From Rhodovulum marinum (GTDB lineage: Bacteria; Pseudomonadota; Alphaproteobacteria; Rhodobacterales; Rhodobacteraceae), in NCBI RefSeq assembly GCF_004343075.1, contig NZ_SLXP01000011.1:41954-105953 (forward strand): DNA of 64,000 bases, read 5' to 3'. A program made the position numbers and the translations under genes. Shown here piece after piece: positions 35,853 to 43,827 of this stretch. The notes beneath the pieces are model-generated. The model had not been told where the DNA came from and did not search any database. It saw nothing but the letters and a program-made list of their open reading frames with translations. How positions within the stretch are numbered: the first letter of the stretch is position 1; each line of letters starts with the position of its first letter.

Positions 35853-37409
35853 ATGGATCGACTGGAAAAGCGCATCGCCCTCTCCTGTCTGCTCGGGACG
35901 GCTCTGTTGGCCGGGCTCGTGCTGCTCAACGCTCTTTTCGGGGTTTTCTACGACACCGATCATTTCGGCGACACGCTCTTCCTGCTGGGGGCCGGCTGGC
36001 GCGTGGCGCAGGGGCTGACCCCGGTCATCGATTTCGGCCATTTCTACGGCGGCGTCATGGCCGAGGGGATCGCGGCAACCATGGCGCTCTTCGGGCCCGG
36101 TGCCTTCGCCTTCGACTATTTCACGCTGCTCCTGCTGGGGGCCCTGAGCGCCACGGCGGGCGTTATCCTGTTCCGCCGGATGTCCTTGGCCGGGATGGCC
36201 GCGGTGATCCTGACGCTCGCGACCCTGATGCTGACCCGCTATCCGCTGGAACTCAACGATCCCATCATCGGCGTCGTCTCGACCCATTCCTTCCTGTACA
36301 ACCGCGTCGGCCTGGCCCTGCTGCTGCTTGCCGGTCTCTATTCTGCGCTGCGCGCGGCCTCCCCGCGCGGCGATCTCCTGCCCGGCGTCCTCGTCGGCTT
36401 GCTCGTCGTACTCGCGATGCTCACCAAGCCGACCTTCGCAGTCCTGGCCCCCGCCGTGCTTCTGGCCCTGGCCCTGCAAAGGCGCTGGCACGGGCTGGGG
36501 GCCGTCCTCATCGGCATGGTCGCGGCGCTCGCGGTTCTGGACCCAACGCTGCAAAGATGGCTTGGCGCGCTTGCCTATGCCCAGGCCCAGGTCGGCGACA
36601 AGGACAGCGCCCAGGTCGGGCTGCTGATGCGCAAGGCCGTGCAGATTCCCCTGGCCCAGCCGGTCGCGACGACCTTCGCCCTTGCCGCGCTAGCCACCCT
36701 GTTCGTGACCCGCACGCAGCGCGCCGCCGCGCTCGGTCTTGTCGTGGTGTCTGGGGCCGGGGTCGGCATGGCCGCCACCATGGGCGGTAATGGCAGCCTG
36801 GGCCAGCTCGCCCTGCCCATGGCCATCCTGATCGCGCTGGCCGCTGCCGAAATCGCCCACCGCGCCAATCTGGCCCCCGCCTTCACGCTGCGGGCCATCG
36901 CCTTCTGCCTGGTCGCAGCCTTCGCCCTGCCCCATGGCGCCAACCTCGCCCGGGCAGCAATCGAAGGCTATGCACAGCGTGACCGGATGCTGATTTCCGA
37001 AGGGCCCTATGCGTCCTATCTCGCCCTGTCAAAGGGGGTGGGCCGGAACAGCACCCCGGCGGCGCAGTACGAGATGCTGGCCGACGGGATCGCGGCACTG
37101 CACCGGCTGGGCGATCCGTCGCAATGGGGCATCGTCGCGGATAACGGCGTGATCTTCGAACACGCCATCCTCGGCCGGCCGGTGCCCGGCTATCCGTTAT
37201 GGCAGCGGCCAGAGGCGCCGGAACTGGCCCCCGATCTGCCTATCGCGCCAGAGGCCGATATCGCGATGATCGGTCGATCAGGTACAATGGGAGAGGTCGG
37301 CCGCATCCTGACCGCAAAGCTCCGTCCCGATTTCATCCCCTGCACCACCTCGACGCATTGGACGATCCATGTGCGCCGCACCAGCGCGATCGCCTGCCCG
37401 ACCCGTTGA
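35853..37409 (+). CDS. Polytopic membrane protein, GT-C-like
   Basis: The product is about 518 residues, starting at ATG 35853 (MDRLEKRIAL) rather than an upstream ATG at 35760 that would add a polar extension without a ribosome site. It has about ten helices. The first periplasmic loop is acidic (VFYDTDHFGDTLFLLGAGWR), as in GT-C glycosyltransferases, and a soluble C-terminal domain of about 130 residues follows (AAQYEMLADGIAALHRLG). It resembles the 29851-31446 product in layout. A glycosyl-transfer role in the EPS is inferred. The C-terminus ends just before the AT-rich promoter of the VPLPA-CTERM gene. Confidence 0.65.
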   Translation: MDRLEKRIALSCLLGTALLAGLVLLNALFGVFYDTDHFGDTLFLLGAGWRVAQGLTPVIDFGHFYGGVMAEGIAATMALFGPGAFAFDYFTLLLLGALSATAGVILFRRMSLAGMAAVILTLATLMLTRYPLELNDPIIGVVSTHSFLYNRVGLALLLLAGLYSALRAASPRGDLLPGVLVGLLVVLAMLTKPTFAVLAPAVLLALALQRRWHGLGAVLIGMVAALAVLDPTLQRWLGALAYAQAQVGDKDSAQVGLLMRKAVQIPLAQPVATTFALAALATLFVTRTQRAAALGLVVVSGAGVGMAATMGGNGSLGQLALPMAILIALAAAEIAHRANLAPAFTLRAIAFCLVAAFALPHGANLARAAIEGYAQRDRMLISEGPYASYLALSKGVGRNSTPAAQYEMLADGIAALHRLGDPSQWGIVADNGVIFEHAILGRPVPGYPLWQRPEAPELAPDLPIAPEADIAMIGRSGTMGEVGRILTAKLRPDFIPCTTSTHWTIHVRRTSAIACPTR

Positions 37410-37436
37410 GCCATATTGACCGATTCGACACGCCGC

Positions 37437-37451
37437 GTTAACCTTTATTAA
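37437..37451 (+). promoter_or_regulatory. AT-rich site with GTTAACC, upstream of the VPLPA-CTERM gene
   Basis: The sequence GTTAACCTTTATTAA lies 31 nt before the GTG start of the VPLPA-CTERM gene. It contains two TTAA half-sites spaced 6 nt apart, near but not equal to the TTAA-N7-TTAA pattern of CtrA. The surrounding 75 bp are unusually AT-rich for this genome, as expected for a promoter. The CtrA reading is speculative. Confidence 0.25.
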
Positions 37452-37482
37452 TGCGTTTCGATTGTTTTAGGGTCAAATTAAA

Positions 37483-38271
37483 GTGTTAAAGTTTCTCCGG
37501 CTCATTTTCGCATCCGCCCTGCTTTTCCCGCATCCCGGTGACGCCGCGACATATCTGTGGGAGTTCGATATCGAACTGACCAGCATGAGTGTTTCGCTGC
37601 TGGGAGTTGGGGTCGAGCCCTCAAACACGGATCACCATGATCCAGCCAATCTCGGAGTGCCTGATTATGACCAGTATTTTGTCACCCCGGATATGACCGA
37701 CGACCCGATCGTTCAAAAGATATTCGATGACTACCATGCATTCTCGTATTTGCGCGACTCAGTCGACCGGGTCGGGATCCGATTTGACGGAGTCCGCACC
37801 GAATGCCTGTATGGCGCGTTTTGCCGTGCTTCTACTGGGTGGGACGCTTGGCGGTATTCGATGCACGTCATTTTGACCGCAGACGGTGTGCCCTACATCA
37901 CAGATTGGTACACCGTTCTTCCTCCTTATTACTGGTCCTGGACCGGATCGCCACCCGGCGGTAGGACGGTGTCCTTTTATGACGACTCCGTCGGACGCCC
38001 CGCCACGATCGACGGCTATAGGGCAAGTTGGAGTTTTGAACGTGCATCTTTCCGCGTGACCAACGAGTCTCTGTGGAGACTCGAGTCCGTGCCTTCCCCC
38101 GTCCCCATTCCGGCAGGCCTCCCCCTGCTCGCATCCGCCCTTGCGGTCCTGGCATATCGATACCGTCGCGGGGCGGTCACATCGTCAGGGTCAATAGTCC
38201 GCCGACATTCGGGGAACAGCGGTCGACCATCGAACGTCAGATGCCGTGACCCCCGCCGCGCATCCCGCTAA
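37483..38271 (+). CDS. VPLPA-CTERM sorting-domain protein, XrtD substrate
   Basis: The 262-residue protein starts at GTG 37483 with a signal peptide (FLRLIFASALLFPHPGDAA). A unique extracellular part follows, rich in Tyr/Asp/Ser (YLWEFDIELTSMSVSLLGVG; WYTVLPPYYWSWTG). The sorting signal near residues 205-230 has a VPSPVPIPAGLPLLASALAV pattern, one helix and a basic cluster YRYRRGA. This matches VPLPA-CTERM, the signal cut by XrtD. Unusually, about 35 further residues (TSSGSIVRRHSGNSGRPSN, then basic) follow the basic cluster, whereas such proteins normally end there. The extension may come from loss of the native stop near the boundary with the conjugative region. Confidence 0.85.
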   Translation: MLKFLRLIFASALLFPHPGDAATYLWEFDIELTSMSVSLLGVGVEPSNTDHHDPANLGVPDYDQYFVTPDMTDDPIVQKIFDDYHAFSYLRDSVDRVGIRFDGVRTECLYGAFCRASTGWDAWRYSMHVILTADGVPYITDWYTVLPPYYWSWTGSPPGGRTVSFYDDSVGRPATIDGYRASWSFERASFRVTNESLWRLESVPSPVPIPAGLPLLASALAVLAYRYRRGAVTSSGSIVRRHSGNSGRPSNVRCRDPRRASR

Positions 38272-38379
38272 AACCAGAGGCAAAGGGTGACAATTGCCCC
38301 TTGCGCCGGCGGAGCCAGGGGCGATTGGCACCGCGGTTCAGGTGCGCAGGCAAGACGCGTTCTGGAACGAACATCGCTT

Positions 38380-38607
38380 TCATTCCAAGGGTTTATTTCC
38401 CCTGCGCATCCTCGCGAACCCCCTGTCCGTCGCCATGAACCGGGCGAGCATGGGGGCGACGAGGCGGGCGGGGTCGAGGTCCTGCCCGGTCTGCTGGCCG
38501 AGAACCGCGGCATAGTCGCAGAGGTCTCGGTGGACGTCGGCGGGCAGCTCGGCGGTGAGCTTGACGGGCTTGTCGTCGGGGAGGACGCCGAGCTTGAGTT
38601 TGGTCAT
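38380..38607 (-). CDS. DUF2274 protein, end of trb operon
   Basis: The 75-residue protein (KLKLGVLPDDKPVKLTAELP; ADVHRDLCDYAAVLGQQTG) matches the DUF2274 family that regularly closes the trb operon after trbI in alphaproteobacterial conjugative elements. It resembles a short RHH/antitoxin-like DNA-binding fold. The start overlaps the trbI stop by 4 nt. Function is unknown. It is the last gene of the mobile region on this side; the next 108 bp to the VPLPA-CTERM gene hold no clear gene. Confidence 0.85.
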   Translation of the reverse strand: MTKLKLGVLPDDKPVKLTAELPADVHRDLCDYAAVLGQQTGQDLDPARLVAPMLARFMATDRGFARMRRGNKPLE

Positions 38608-39791
38608 CGCACTTCTCCGAGCGGCTCGAGGATCAGGTCGCGGGTGACCATGACGCGGACGGGGAAGCCCGGGCGTATGGTCAGGGTCGGGGGAACGGCG
38701 AGCTGGCGGCGAACGATCTCGTCGCCGGTGCGGCCGATGGTGTCCTGCGCAGCCTCGCGGATGGCGCGGGCGATGTCATCCTCGCTGTCGCTGTCCTGTT
38801 CGAGGCCGAGGTTCAGGAGCGTGGCGAGGCCGGCGGCCAGCAGGATGCGGCGCCAGTGGGTGTCGACGCGGTCCTCGAGGCCCGCGGCGCCCGCGGCATC
38901 GGTGCCGGGCTCGCGGGTCAGGGTGATCGAGCGGCCATCGGGCAGGATCAGGCGGGTCCAGACCAGCAGCAGGCGGGTCTGCCCGGCGGCGACGCGGCTG
39001 TCGTATTCGCCGAGGAGCCGCGCGCCCTGGGGGATCAGCAGGTAGCGGCCCGAGGGGCTGTCATAGACCGGCGCGGTGACCTGGGCCGCGATCTGGCCGG
39101 GCAGATCGGAGCGCAGGCCGGTGATGAGCGCGGCCGGGATGACGCTGCCTGCCTGCAGGATGTAGGGGCTCGGCGGCGGGGCAAGCCGCTCGGCGCTGAC
39201 CGGGTCGCGACCGGTCGGGCGGGTCAGGAAGGCCTCGGGCTCGGCCACCCCATCGGGGGTGCCGGCACCCGCAGAGAGCGTCGGGAACATCCCCGGCGCG
39301 GCGGGCGGTGATGCGGCAGGCGCGCCGCCGCGCGGGACGGTCTGCGTCTCGGCGAAGAGCGCGCTGAGGCGGGCGGCCTCGATCTCCTGCAGGCGGCGTT
39401 GTTCATCCGGATCCATCGGGGCTGGGCCCGCGACGACGGGACCGGCGGGCACGGCCACGCCGCGCTCCTGCGCGGCGACGGTGGGGCGGCCAAGATAGCC
39501 GGGTAGCGGCGGGCCGAGACGCGGGATGTCGGCATAGGAGCCGGGCAGCCGCGAGAGGCCCTCGGCCGCCTGGACGCGGTCGGTGGAGAAGAGCTCGGTC
39601 GGGTCTTCGGCCCCGCGCCGATCCTGCAGGGCGACGGTGAGGATGGCACCGAGCCCCAGCCCTCCGACGGCGGTGGCGAGCGCGATGGCCTTGCGCGACA
39701 GGCGCATGACGTGGGGCGGGTCCGGGCGCAGGCGCAGGGTCTCGGCGATCTCGGCCTCGGTTTGCGGGCGGTCGGGATCGGTCGCGGTCAT
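38604..39791 (-). CDS. trbI: Conjugal transfer protein TrbI (VirB10-like)
   Basis: The 395-residue protein has an N-terminal cytoplasmic tail, one helix (AIALATAVGGLGLGAILTVA, about residues 35-54), a proline-rich periplasmic stretch and the C-terminal TrbI/VirB10 domain (YILQAGSVIPAALITGLRSD; GQIAAQVTAPVYDSPSGRYL; LIPQGARLLGEYDSRVAAGQ). It spans inner and outer membranes as the core scaffold of the type IV secretion channel. It overlaps trbG by 4 nt. Its length is typical. Confidence 0.95.
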   Translation of the reverse strand: MTATDPDRPQTEAEIAETLRLRPDPPHVMRLSRKAIALATAVGGLGLGAILTVALQDRRGAEDPTELFSTDRVQAAEGLSRLPGSYADIPRLGPPLPGYLGRPTVAAQERGVAVPAGPVVAGPAPMDPDEQRRLQEIEAARLSALFAETQTVPRGGAPAASPPAAPGMFPTLSAGAGTPDGVAEPEAFLTRPTGRDPVSAERLAPPPSPYILQAGSVIPAALITGLRSDLPGQIAAQVTAPVYDSPSGRYLLIPQGARLLGEYDSRVAAGQTRLLLVWTRLILPDGRSITLTREPGTDAAGAAGLEDRVDTHWRRILLAAGLATLLNLGLEQDSDSEDDIARAIREAAQDTIGRTGDEIVRRQLAVPPTLTIRPGFPVRVMVTRDLILEPLGEVR

Positions 39792-40765
39792 CGGCCCTGC
39801 TCCTCGGGGTTCCGGGCATGGCGTGGCGCGGGCGGTCGGCCATCGCTGCGCACGATCCGCACCACTTCCTGCCGCCCGGCGCCGAGGCGCAGTTCGGCAG
39901 CGGCGAAGAGCCGGTCGACGATCAGCACATTGCCCCGCACGCGTGTGTTGGCGATCTCGGGGCCGCCACCGGGACCGATGACGAAGAGCGGCGGCATCTC
40001 GCCCTGCGCGATCCCGGGCGGGAAGACGATGTAGACCCGGCGCCCGTCGTCGAAGGCCGAGACCGGCCGCCAGGGCGGATTGGCGCCCGCGAGCGCGTAG
40101 CGGTAGCGCCGGTCGGCCTCGGGCGGGATGGTCGGGCGGCTTGATGTCTGCGCCCGCCGCGGCGTCGGCGCCTCGGGATAGGCCCAGGCGACGGCGGGCA
40201 TCCAGATGTCGTCGCTGGCGCGGAGCTCGATGTGATAGCTGCGCCGGTCGGTGTTGACGACGAGGTTGGTGGCGATGTCGGGGCGCGTCGGCTTGACGAG
40301 GACATGGATCCGGGCGGTGCGGCCCGCGCCGCTGGTGGTGTCGCCGATGATCCAGCGCGCGGTGTCGCCCGCGGCGATCGGGCCGGGGCCGGTCAGCCGC
40401 TCGCCGGGTTCGAGTGCGATGCTGGTGATCTGGCCCGGCGCGGCATGGACCTGGTAGAGCGCGCCCTCGGACCAGGGGAAGACCTGCAGCGCGTTGTAGT
40501 AGCCTTCGCGCCGGGGCTCGACCCGAGCGGCGGCATTGGCGGCGAGGATGCGCGCCTCGGTCGTCGCGGCATCGGGGTCGCCGCCGCGCGCCGGGGTCCA
40601 GGCGGGCGGCATGTGGACGGGGCGCGGGGGCCGATCCGCGGCCGGGGCCGGGGGCGGCGCCAGCGCGGGCACCCGGTCGTCATAGGCGATCCCGGGCAAC
40701 TGCGCCCGAGCGCAGGCGGTGAGCGCGGTGGCGGCAAGCAGAAGGACGGGCATCGGGGCTTTCAT
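39788..40765 (-). CDS. trbG: Conjugal transfer protein TrbG (VirB9-like)
   Basis: The 325-residue product has a lipoprotein-like signal peptide (VLLLAATALTACARAQ), a proline-rich linker and the VirB9/CagX fold: VEPRREGYYNALQVFPWSEG, IHVLVKPTRPDIATNLVVNT and YIVFPPGIAQGEMPPLFVIG. VirB9-type proteins form the outer-membrane core ring with VirB10/TrbI. Starts and stops overlap neighbouring trb genes by 4 nt, indicating strict co-translation. Confidence 0.95.
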   Translation of the reverse strand: MKAPMPVLLLAATALTACARAQLPGIAYDDRVPALAPPPAPAADRPPRPVHMPPAWTPARGGDPDAATTEARILAANAAARVEPRREGYYNALQVFPWSEGALYQVHAAPGQITSIALEPGERLTGPGPIAAGDTARWIIGDTTSGAGRTARIHVLVKPTRPDIATNLVVNTDRRSYHIELRASDDIWMPAVAWAYPEAPTPRRAQTSSRPTIPPEADRRYRYALAGANPPWRPVSAFDDGRRVYIVFPPGIAQGEMPPLFVIGPGGGPEIANTRVRGNVLIVDRLFAAAELRLGAGRQEVVRIVRSDGRPPAPRHARNPEEQGR

Positions 40766-41445
40766 GACGCGTTCTCCCGCGACCAGTTGATGGCATGGAC
40801 ATAGACGCCGAGCGGGTTGGCGCGCAGCCGCTCCATCTCGCGCGGCGGCTGGATCACGACGGTCAGGATCGCGGTCCAGCGTTCGGTGGCGGCGAGTTGG
40901 CCGTTCTCGTAGCGGCGCTCGACCCAGGCGACGCGGAAGCTCGTGTCCGAGGCGCGGATGACGCTCGAGACCTCGACCGCGACCTGCATGTCGCCGACCC
41001 GGGCGAAGGGATCGGCCGCCCGGGCATGGTCGTTGAGGGCGATGGTCCCGCGATCCGTGGCGAAGTCGTAGGCGCGCAGCCAGTTCTGGCGCAGCACGAT
41101 CGGATCGGCCGGGACCTGCCGGACATGCTCGACGAAGCGGGCGAGGTGCCAGGCGATCTGCGGATCGGTCGGGCGGTACTGGGCCAAGGCCGGGGCGACG
41201 GCCTGCGCGGCTCCGAGGCTGTCGACCTCGACGACATAGGGCACCACGGTTCCGCGCGCCGAGTGCCAGACGAGGGCGGCCGACAGCCCGGCCGAAAGCG
41301 CGAGACAGCCCATGGCCATCAGCCGCCAGTTCCGGGCCTGCACGCGGGCCGAGCCGATGCGTTCGTCCCAGACCTGGGCGGCCTTCTGGTAGGGGGTGAC
41401 GGGGTCCGGGGTGGTGGCGTAACGGATGCTCGGTCGTCGAAACAT
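40762..41445 (-). CDS. trbF: Conjugal transfer protein TrbF (VirB8-like)
   Basis: The 227-residue protein has a short cytoplasmic N-terminus (YQKAAQVWDERIGSARVQAR), one helix (LMAMGCLALSAGLSAALVW) and a periplasmic VirB8 domain (PYVVEVDSLGAAQAVAPALA; IAWHLARFVEHVRQVPADPI; FRVAWVERRYENGQLAATER). It is the assembly factor of the T4SS inner-membrane complex. It overlaps trbG by 4 nt and starts 1 nt after the trbL stop. Confidence 0.95.
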   Translation of the reverse strand: MFRRPSIRYATTPDPVTPYQKAAQVWDERIGSARVQARNWRLMAMGCLALSAGLSAALVWHSARGTVVPYVVEVDSLGAAQAVAPALAQYRPTDPQIAWHLARFVEHVRQVPADPIVLRQNWLRAYDFATDRGTIALNDHARAADPFARVGDMQVAVEVSSVIRASDTSFRVAWVERRYENGQLAATERWTAILTVVIQPPREMERLRANPLGVYVHAINWSRENAS

Positions 41446-41446
41446 G

Positions 41447-42727
41447 TCAGGACCTTTCGGAGAGGCTGACGGCCGTCCCGCCGCCGCCGTGATCGCCGGA
41501 GCGGATCACGTGGGCCGCGGTGCTGACGCCGTGATGGAGGGATTGCTGGCGCTTCATCCGCCGCGCCCAGGCGGGCGAGCCGTCATTGGCCGGGGCGGGA
41601 ACCCCTGCCCCCGAAACGCCGCCGGTCGCGGCCCAGGCGGCCTGCGCGCCGGACCGGGCGCTGTCGGCGAGCGCCCGGCGGAGCGGGCTGATCGCGGTGA
41701 CGGCGCCCGCGCGGGCCATCGCGGCCGCCCCGCCCACAGCCTTTCCGGGAAGGCTCGACCCCCCGGCGGCGCCGAGACGGTAGGCCGTGGCGGCGCCTGA
41801 CCCGACGGCGGTGCCGCCACGGAGGCCGGCGCCGGCAGCGGCCAGCCCCATGCGCGTGGCGGCGGCCCCGCCCACCGCCGCGCCACCGACCGCGAGGCCG
41901 GTGCCGACGGCCGCGCCGGCGCCCAGCTGCGGGCCGCCCGAGACGATGCCGTTGGCGATGCCGGGTCCGAAGATGCCGAGGGCGAGCAGCGCCAGCGCGC
42001 CGAGGACCACCGACATCGCGTCGTTGATCGTGGGCTCGCCTGCGAAGCCTGCGGTGAACTCGCCGAAGACCGTCGAGCCGATGCCGACGATCACGGCCAG
42101 CACCAGCACCTTGACGCCCGAGGAGATGACGAGACCCAGCACACGCTCGGCCATGAAGGCGGTCTTGCCGAAGAGGCCGAAGGGGACCAGCACGAAGCCC
42201 GCGAGCGTGGCGAGCTTGAACTCGATCAGCGTGACGAAGAGCTGGATCGACAGGATGAAGAAGGACAGCAGGACGACGATCCAGGCGAAGGCGAGGATGC
42301 CGATCTGGACGATGTTGTCGAAGAAGGCGACATAGCCGGTCAGATCCGCGATGGCGGCGAGGATCGGCTGGCCGGCGTCGAGCCCGACCTGGGCGATGCG
42401 CCCGGGCCGCAGCAGGTCGGCGGCGGAGAGGGTGCCGCCGGCGGCGACCAGGCCAAGGCCCGCGAAGCTCTCGAACACGATACGGGCGAGGTCGTTCCAG
42501 TTGCCGATCAGGTAGGCGAAGACCCCGACGAAAAGGGTCTTCCTGACCAGCCGGGCCAGGATGTCCTCGTCCGCGCCCCAGGCCCAGAAGAGCGCGGCGA
42601 GCGTGATGTCGATCACGATCAGCGTGGTGGCGAGGAAGGCGACATCGCCGCCCAGGAGACCGAAGCCGGAATCGATGTAGGAGGCGAAGACCTCGAGGAA
42701 CCGGTCGATGACACCGACGCCGCCCAT
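41447..42727 (-). CDS. trbL: Conjugal transfer protein TrbL (VirB6-like)
   Basis: The 426-residue product has N-terminal GVIDRFLEVFASYIDSGFGL, about six helices (for example WIVVLLSFFILSIQLFVTL) and a long Gly/Ala-rich C-terminal tail (GAGLRGGTAVGSGAATAYRL). This is the TrbL/VirB6 layout; it forms the inner-membrane translocation pore. Start 42727 (MGGVGVIDRF) was chosen over a longer frame starting at 42844, which overlaps the trbK-like gene and has no TrbL-like sequence. Confidence 0.95.
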   Translation of the reverse strand: MGGVGVIDRFLEVFASYIDSGFGLLGGDVAFLATTLIVIDITLAALFWAWGADEDILARLVRKTLFVGVFAYLIGNWNDLARIVFESFAGLGLVAAGGTLSAADLLRPGRIAQVGLDAGQPILAAIADLTGYVAFFDNIVQIGILAFAWIVVLLSFFILSIQLFVTLIEFKLATLAGFVLVPFGLFGKTAFMAERVLGLVISSGVKVLVLAVIVGIGSTVFGEFTAGFAGEPTINDAMSVVLGALALLALGIFGPGIANGIVSGGPQLGAGAAVGTGLAVGGAAVGGAAATRMGLAAAGAGLRGGTAVGSGAATAYRLGAAGGSSLPGKAVGGAAAMARAGAVTAISPLRRALADSARSGAQAAWAATGGVSGAGVPAPANDGSPAWARRMKRQQSLHHGVSTAAHVIRSGDHGGGGTAVSLSERS

Positions 42728-42731
42728 GGGG

Positions 42732-43025
42732 TCACTCCGTTCCGGCCGGGGCGTCACCCGGCGTGTCATTGGTCGCCGACGGCAGGCCGAAGAAGCGCCG
42801 CCGGGACTCCGCCCAGGCGGCACGACAGTCGGTGGCGGTGGCATAGTCCTCGGGTGCGAGGGTGCGGCAGCGTTCGAGCGTGGTGCGGAGCGGATCAGCT
42901 TCGGCCGCGGGGGCGACCCGGTCGTTGCCCCTGCTGCGGCCCAGTTCGACCAGGGCGGCCAGCCCGGCCGCGAGGCCGAGGGCGAGGGCTATGAGCTTCA
43001 GGACCTGCGGTGCGCCGATCTTCAT
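42732..43025 (-). CDS. Putative entry-exclusion protein TrbK-alt
   Basis: The 97-residue protein has one N-terminal membrane helix (LKLIALALGLAAGLAALVEL) and a short tail with a conserved pair of cysteines in ERCRTLAPEDYATATDCRAA and WAESRRRFFG. Both features and the position between trbJ and trbL match the TrbK-alt family, thought to exclude entry of a second copy of the same element. It lies 4 nt from trbJ and trbL, in one operon with them. Confidence 0.85.
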   Translation of the reverse strand: MKIGAPQVLKLIALALGLAAGLAALVELGRSRGNDRVAPAAEADPLRTTLERCRTLAPEDYATATDCRAAWAESRRRFFGLPSATNDTPGDAPAGTE

Positions 43026-43029
43026 CGCC

Positions 43030-43827
43030 TCAGTCCCGGAACAGGCGGGCGTTGCCCGGCCGGTAGCCGGTGCCGTAGTCGAGGAACCGCGCGAGGTTCT
43101 CCTTGCCCTGCGCCTCGGCCGAGGCGGCGCGGGCAGCCTCCAGCGCCGCGGCCCGGTTCTGGGCGGCGACGGCGGCGGTCAGATCGGCGATTTGCGTCGA
43201 TTGGAGCGCCAGGAGCTGGTTCCCGGCCTGGGCCGCCTGCAGCGCGCCGACCGCGCCCTGGCTTTCCCGGACGAGGGTCTCCATCTGACCGCGGGCCGCC
43301 TCGATGTTGCCGACAACCCCCGCCTGCACCCGCAGTGCGTCTTCGAAGCCCGCGACGGAGGTCTCCCACCGCTGGCGTGCGCCTGCGATCATTGCGTCGA
43401 AATCGCCCTCGGCCGCGGCGGCGCCGTAATCCCGGGCGAAGGCCTCTTCGATCGCGGCGACATCGAAGGCGAGGCTTTCGGCGTCTGCCAGCAAGGCTTG
43501 CGTCTCGCCCACCGCCTGCTGCAGCCGGGCGAGCGAGGAATGCGGCAGGCGCGCAAGGTTCAGCGCGTCGTTCAACAGCATCTGCGCCTGGTTCTGAAGC
43601 TGCGCGATCTGGTTGTTGATCTGTTCGAGCGCCCGGGCGGCCGAGAGGATGTTCTCGGCATGGTTGCGCGGGTCGTAGACGATCCGGCCCCCGCCCCCGA
43701 GCCCGAAGAGCGCCTGGGCGGGCGTTGCCATGATCGGGGTCAGCACGGGTGCCAGTGCGAGCGCCGAGGCGATCACTCCGGCGGTGAGACTGCGGGGTTT
43801 GGTCGGGCGATCAGGGCTGCGGGTCAT
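43030..43827 (-). CDS. trbJ: Conjugal transfer protein TrbJ (VirB5-like)
   Basis: The 265-residue product has a signal peptide (GVIASALALAPVLTPIMATP, then AQA), GGGRIVYDPRNHAENILSAA and long coiled-coil helices (NNQIAQLQNQAQMLLNDALN). It ends FLDYGTGYRPGNARLFRD. This is the P-type transfer protein TrbJ/VirB5, a minor pilus-tip component. Its start overlaps the end of trbE by 17 nt. Confidence 0.94.
   Translation of the reverse strand: MTRSPDRPTKPRSLTAGVIASALALAPVLTPIMATPAQALFGLGGGGRIVYDPRNHAENILSAARALEQINNQIAQLQNQAQMLLNDALNLARLPHSSLARLQQAVGETQALLADAESLAFDVAAIEEAFARDYGAAAAEGDFDAMIAGARQRWETSVAGFEDALRVQAGVVGNIEAARGQMETLVRESQGAVGALQAAQAGNQLLALQSTQIADLTAAVAAQNRAAALEAARAASAEAQGKENLARFLDYGTGYRPGNARLFRD

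Noticed and set aside
38272..38379. Possible attachment site or tRNA end at the EPS/mobile junction
   Set aside because: No cloverleaf or direct repeat was found inside the window, so no att site is annotated.
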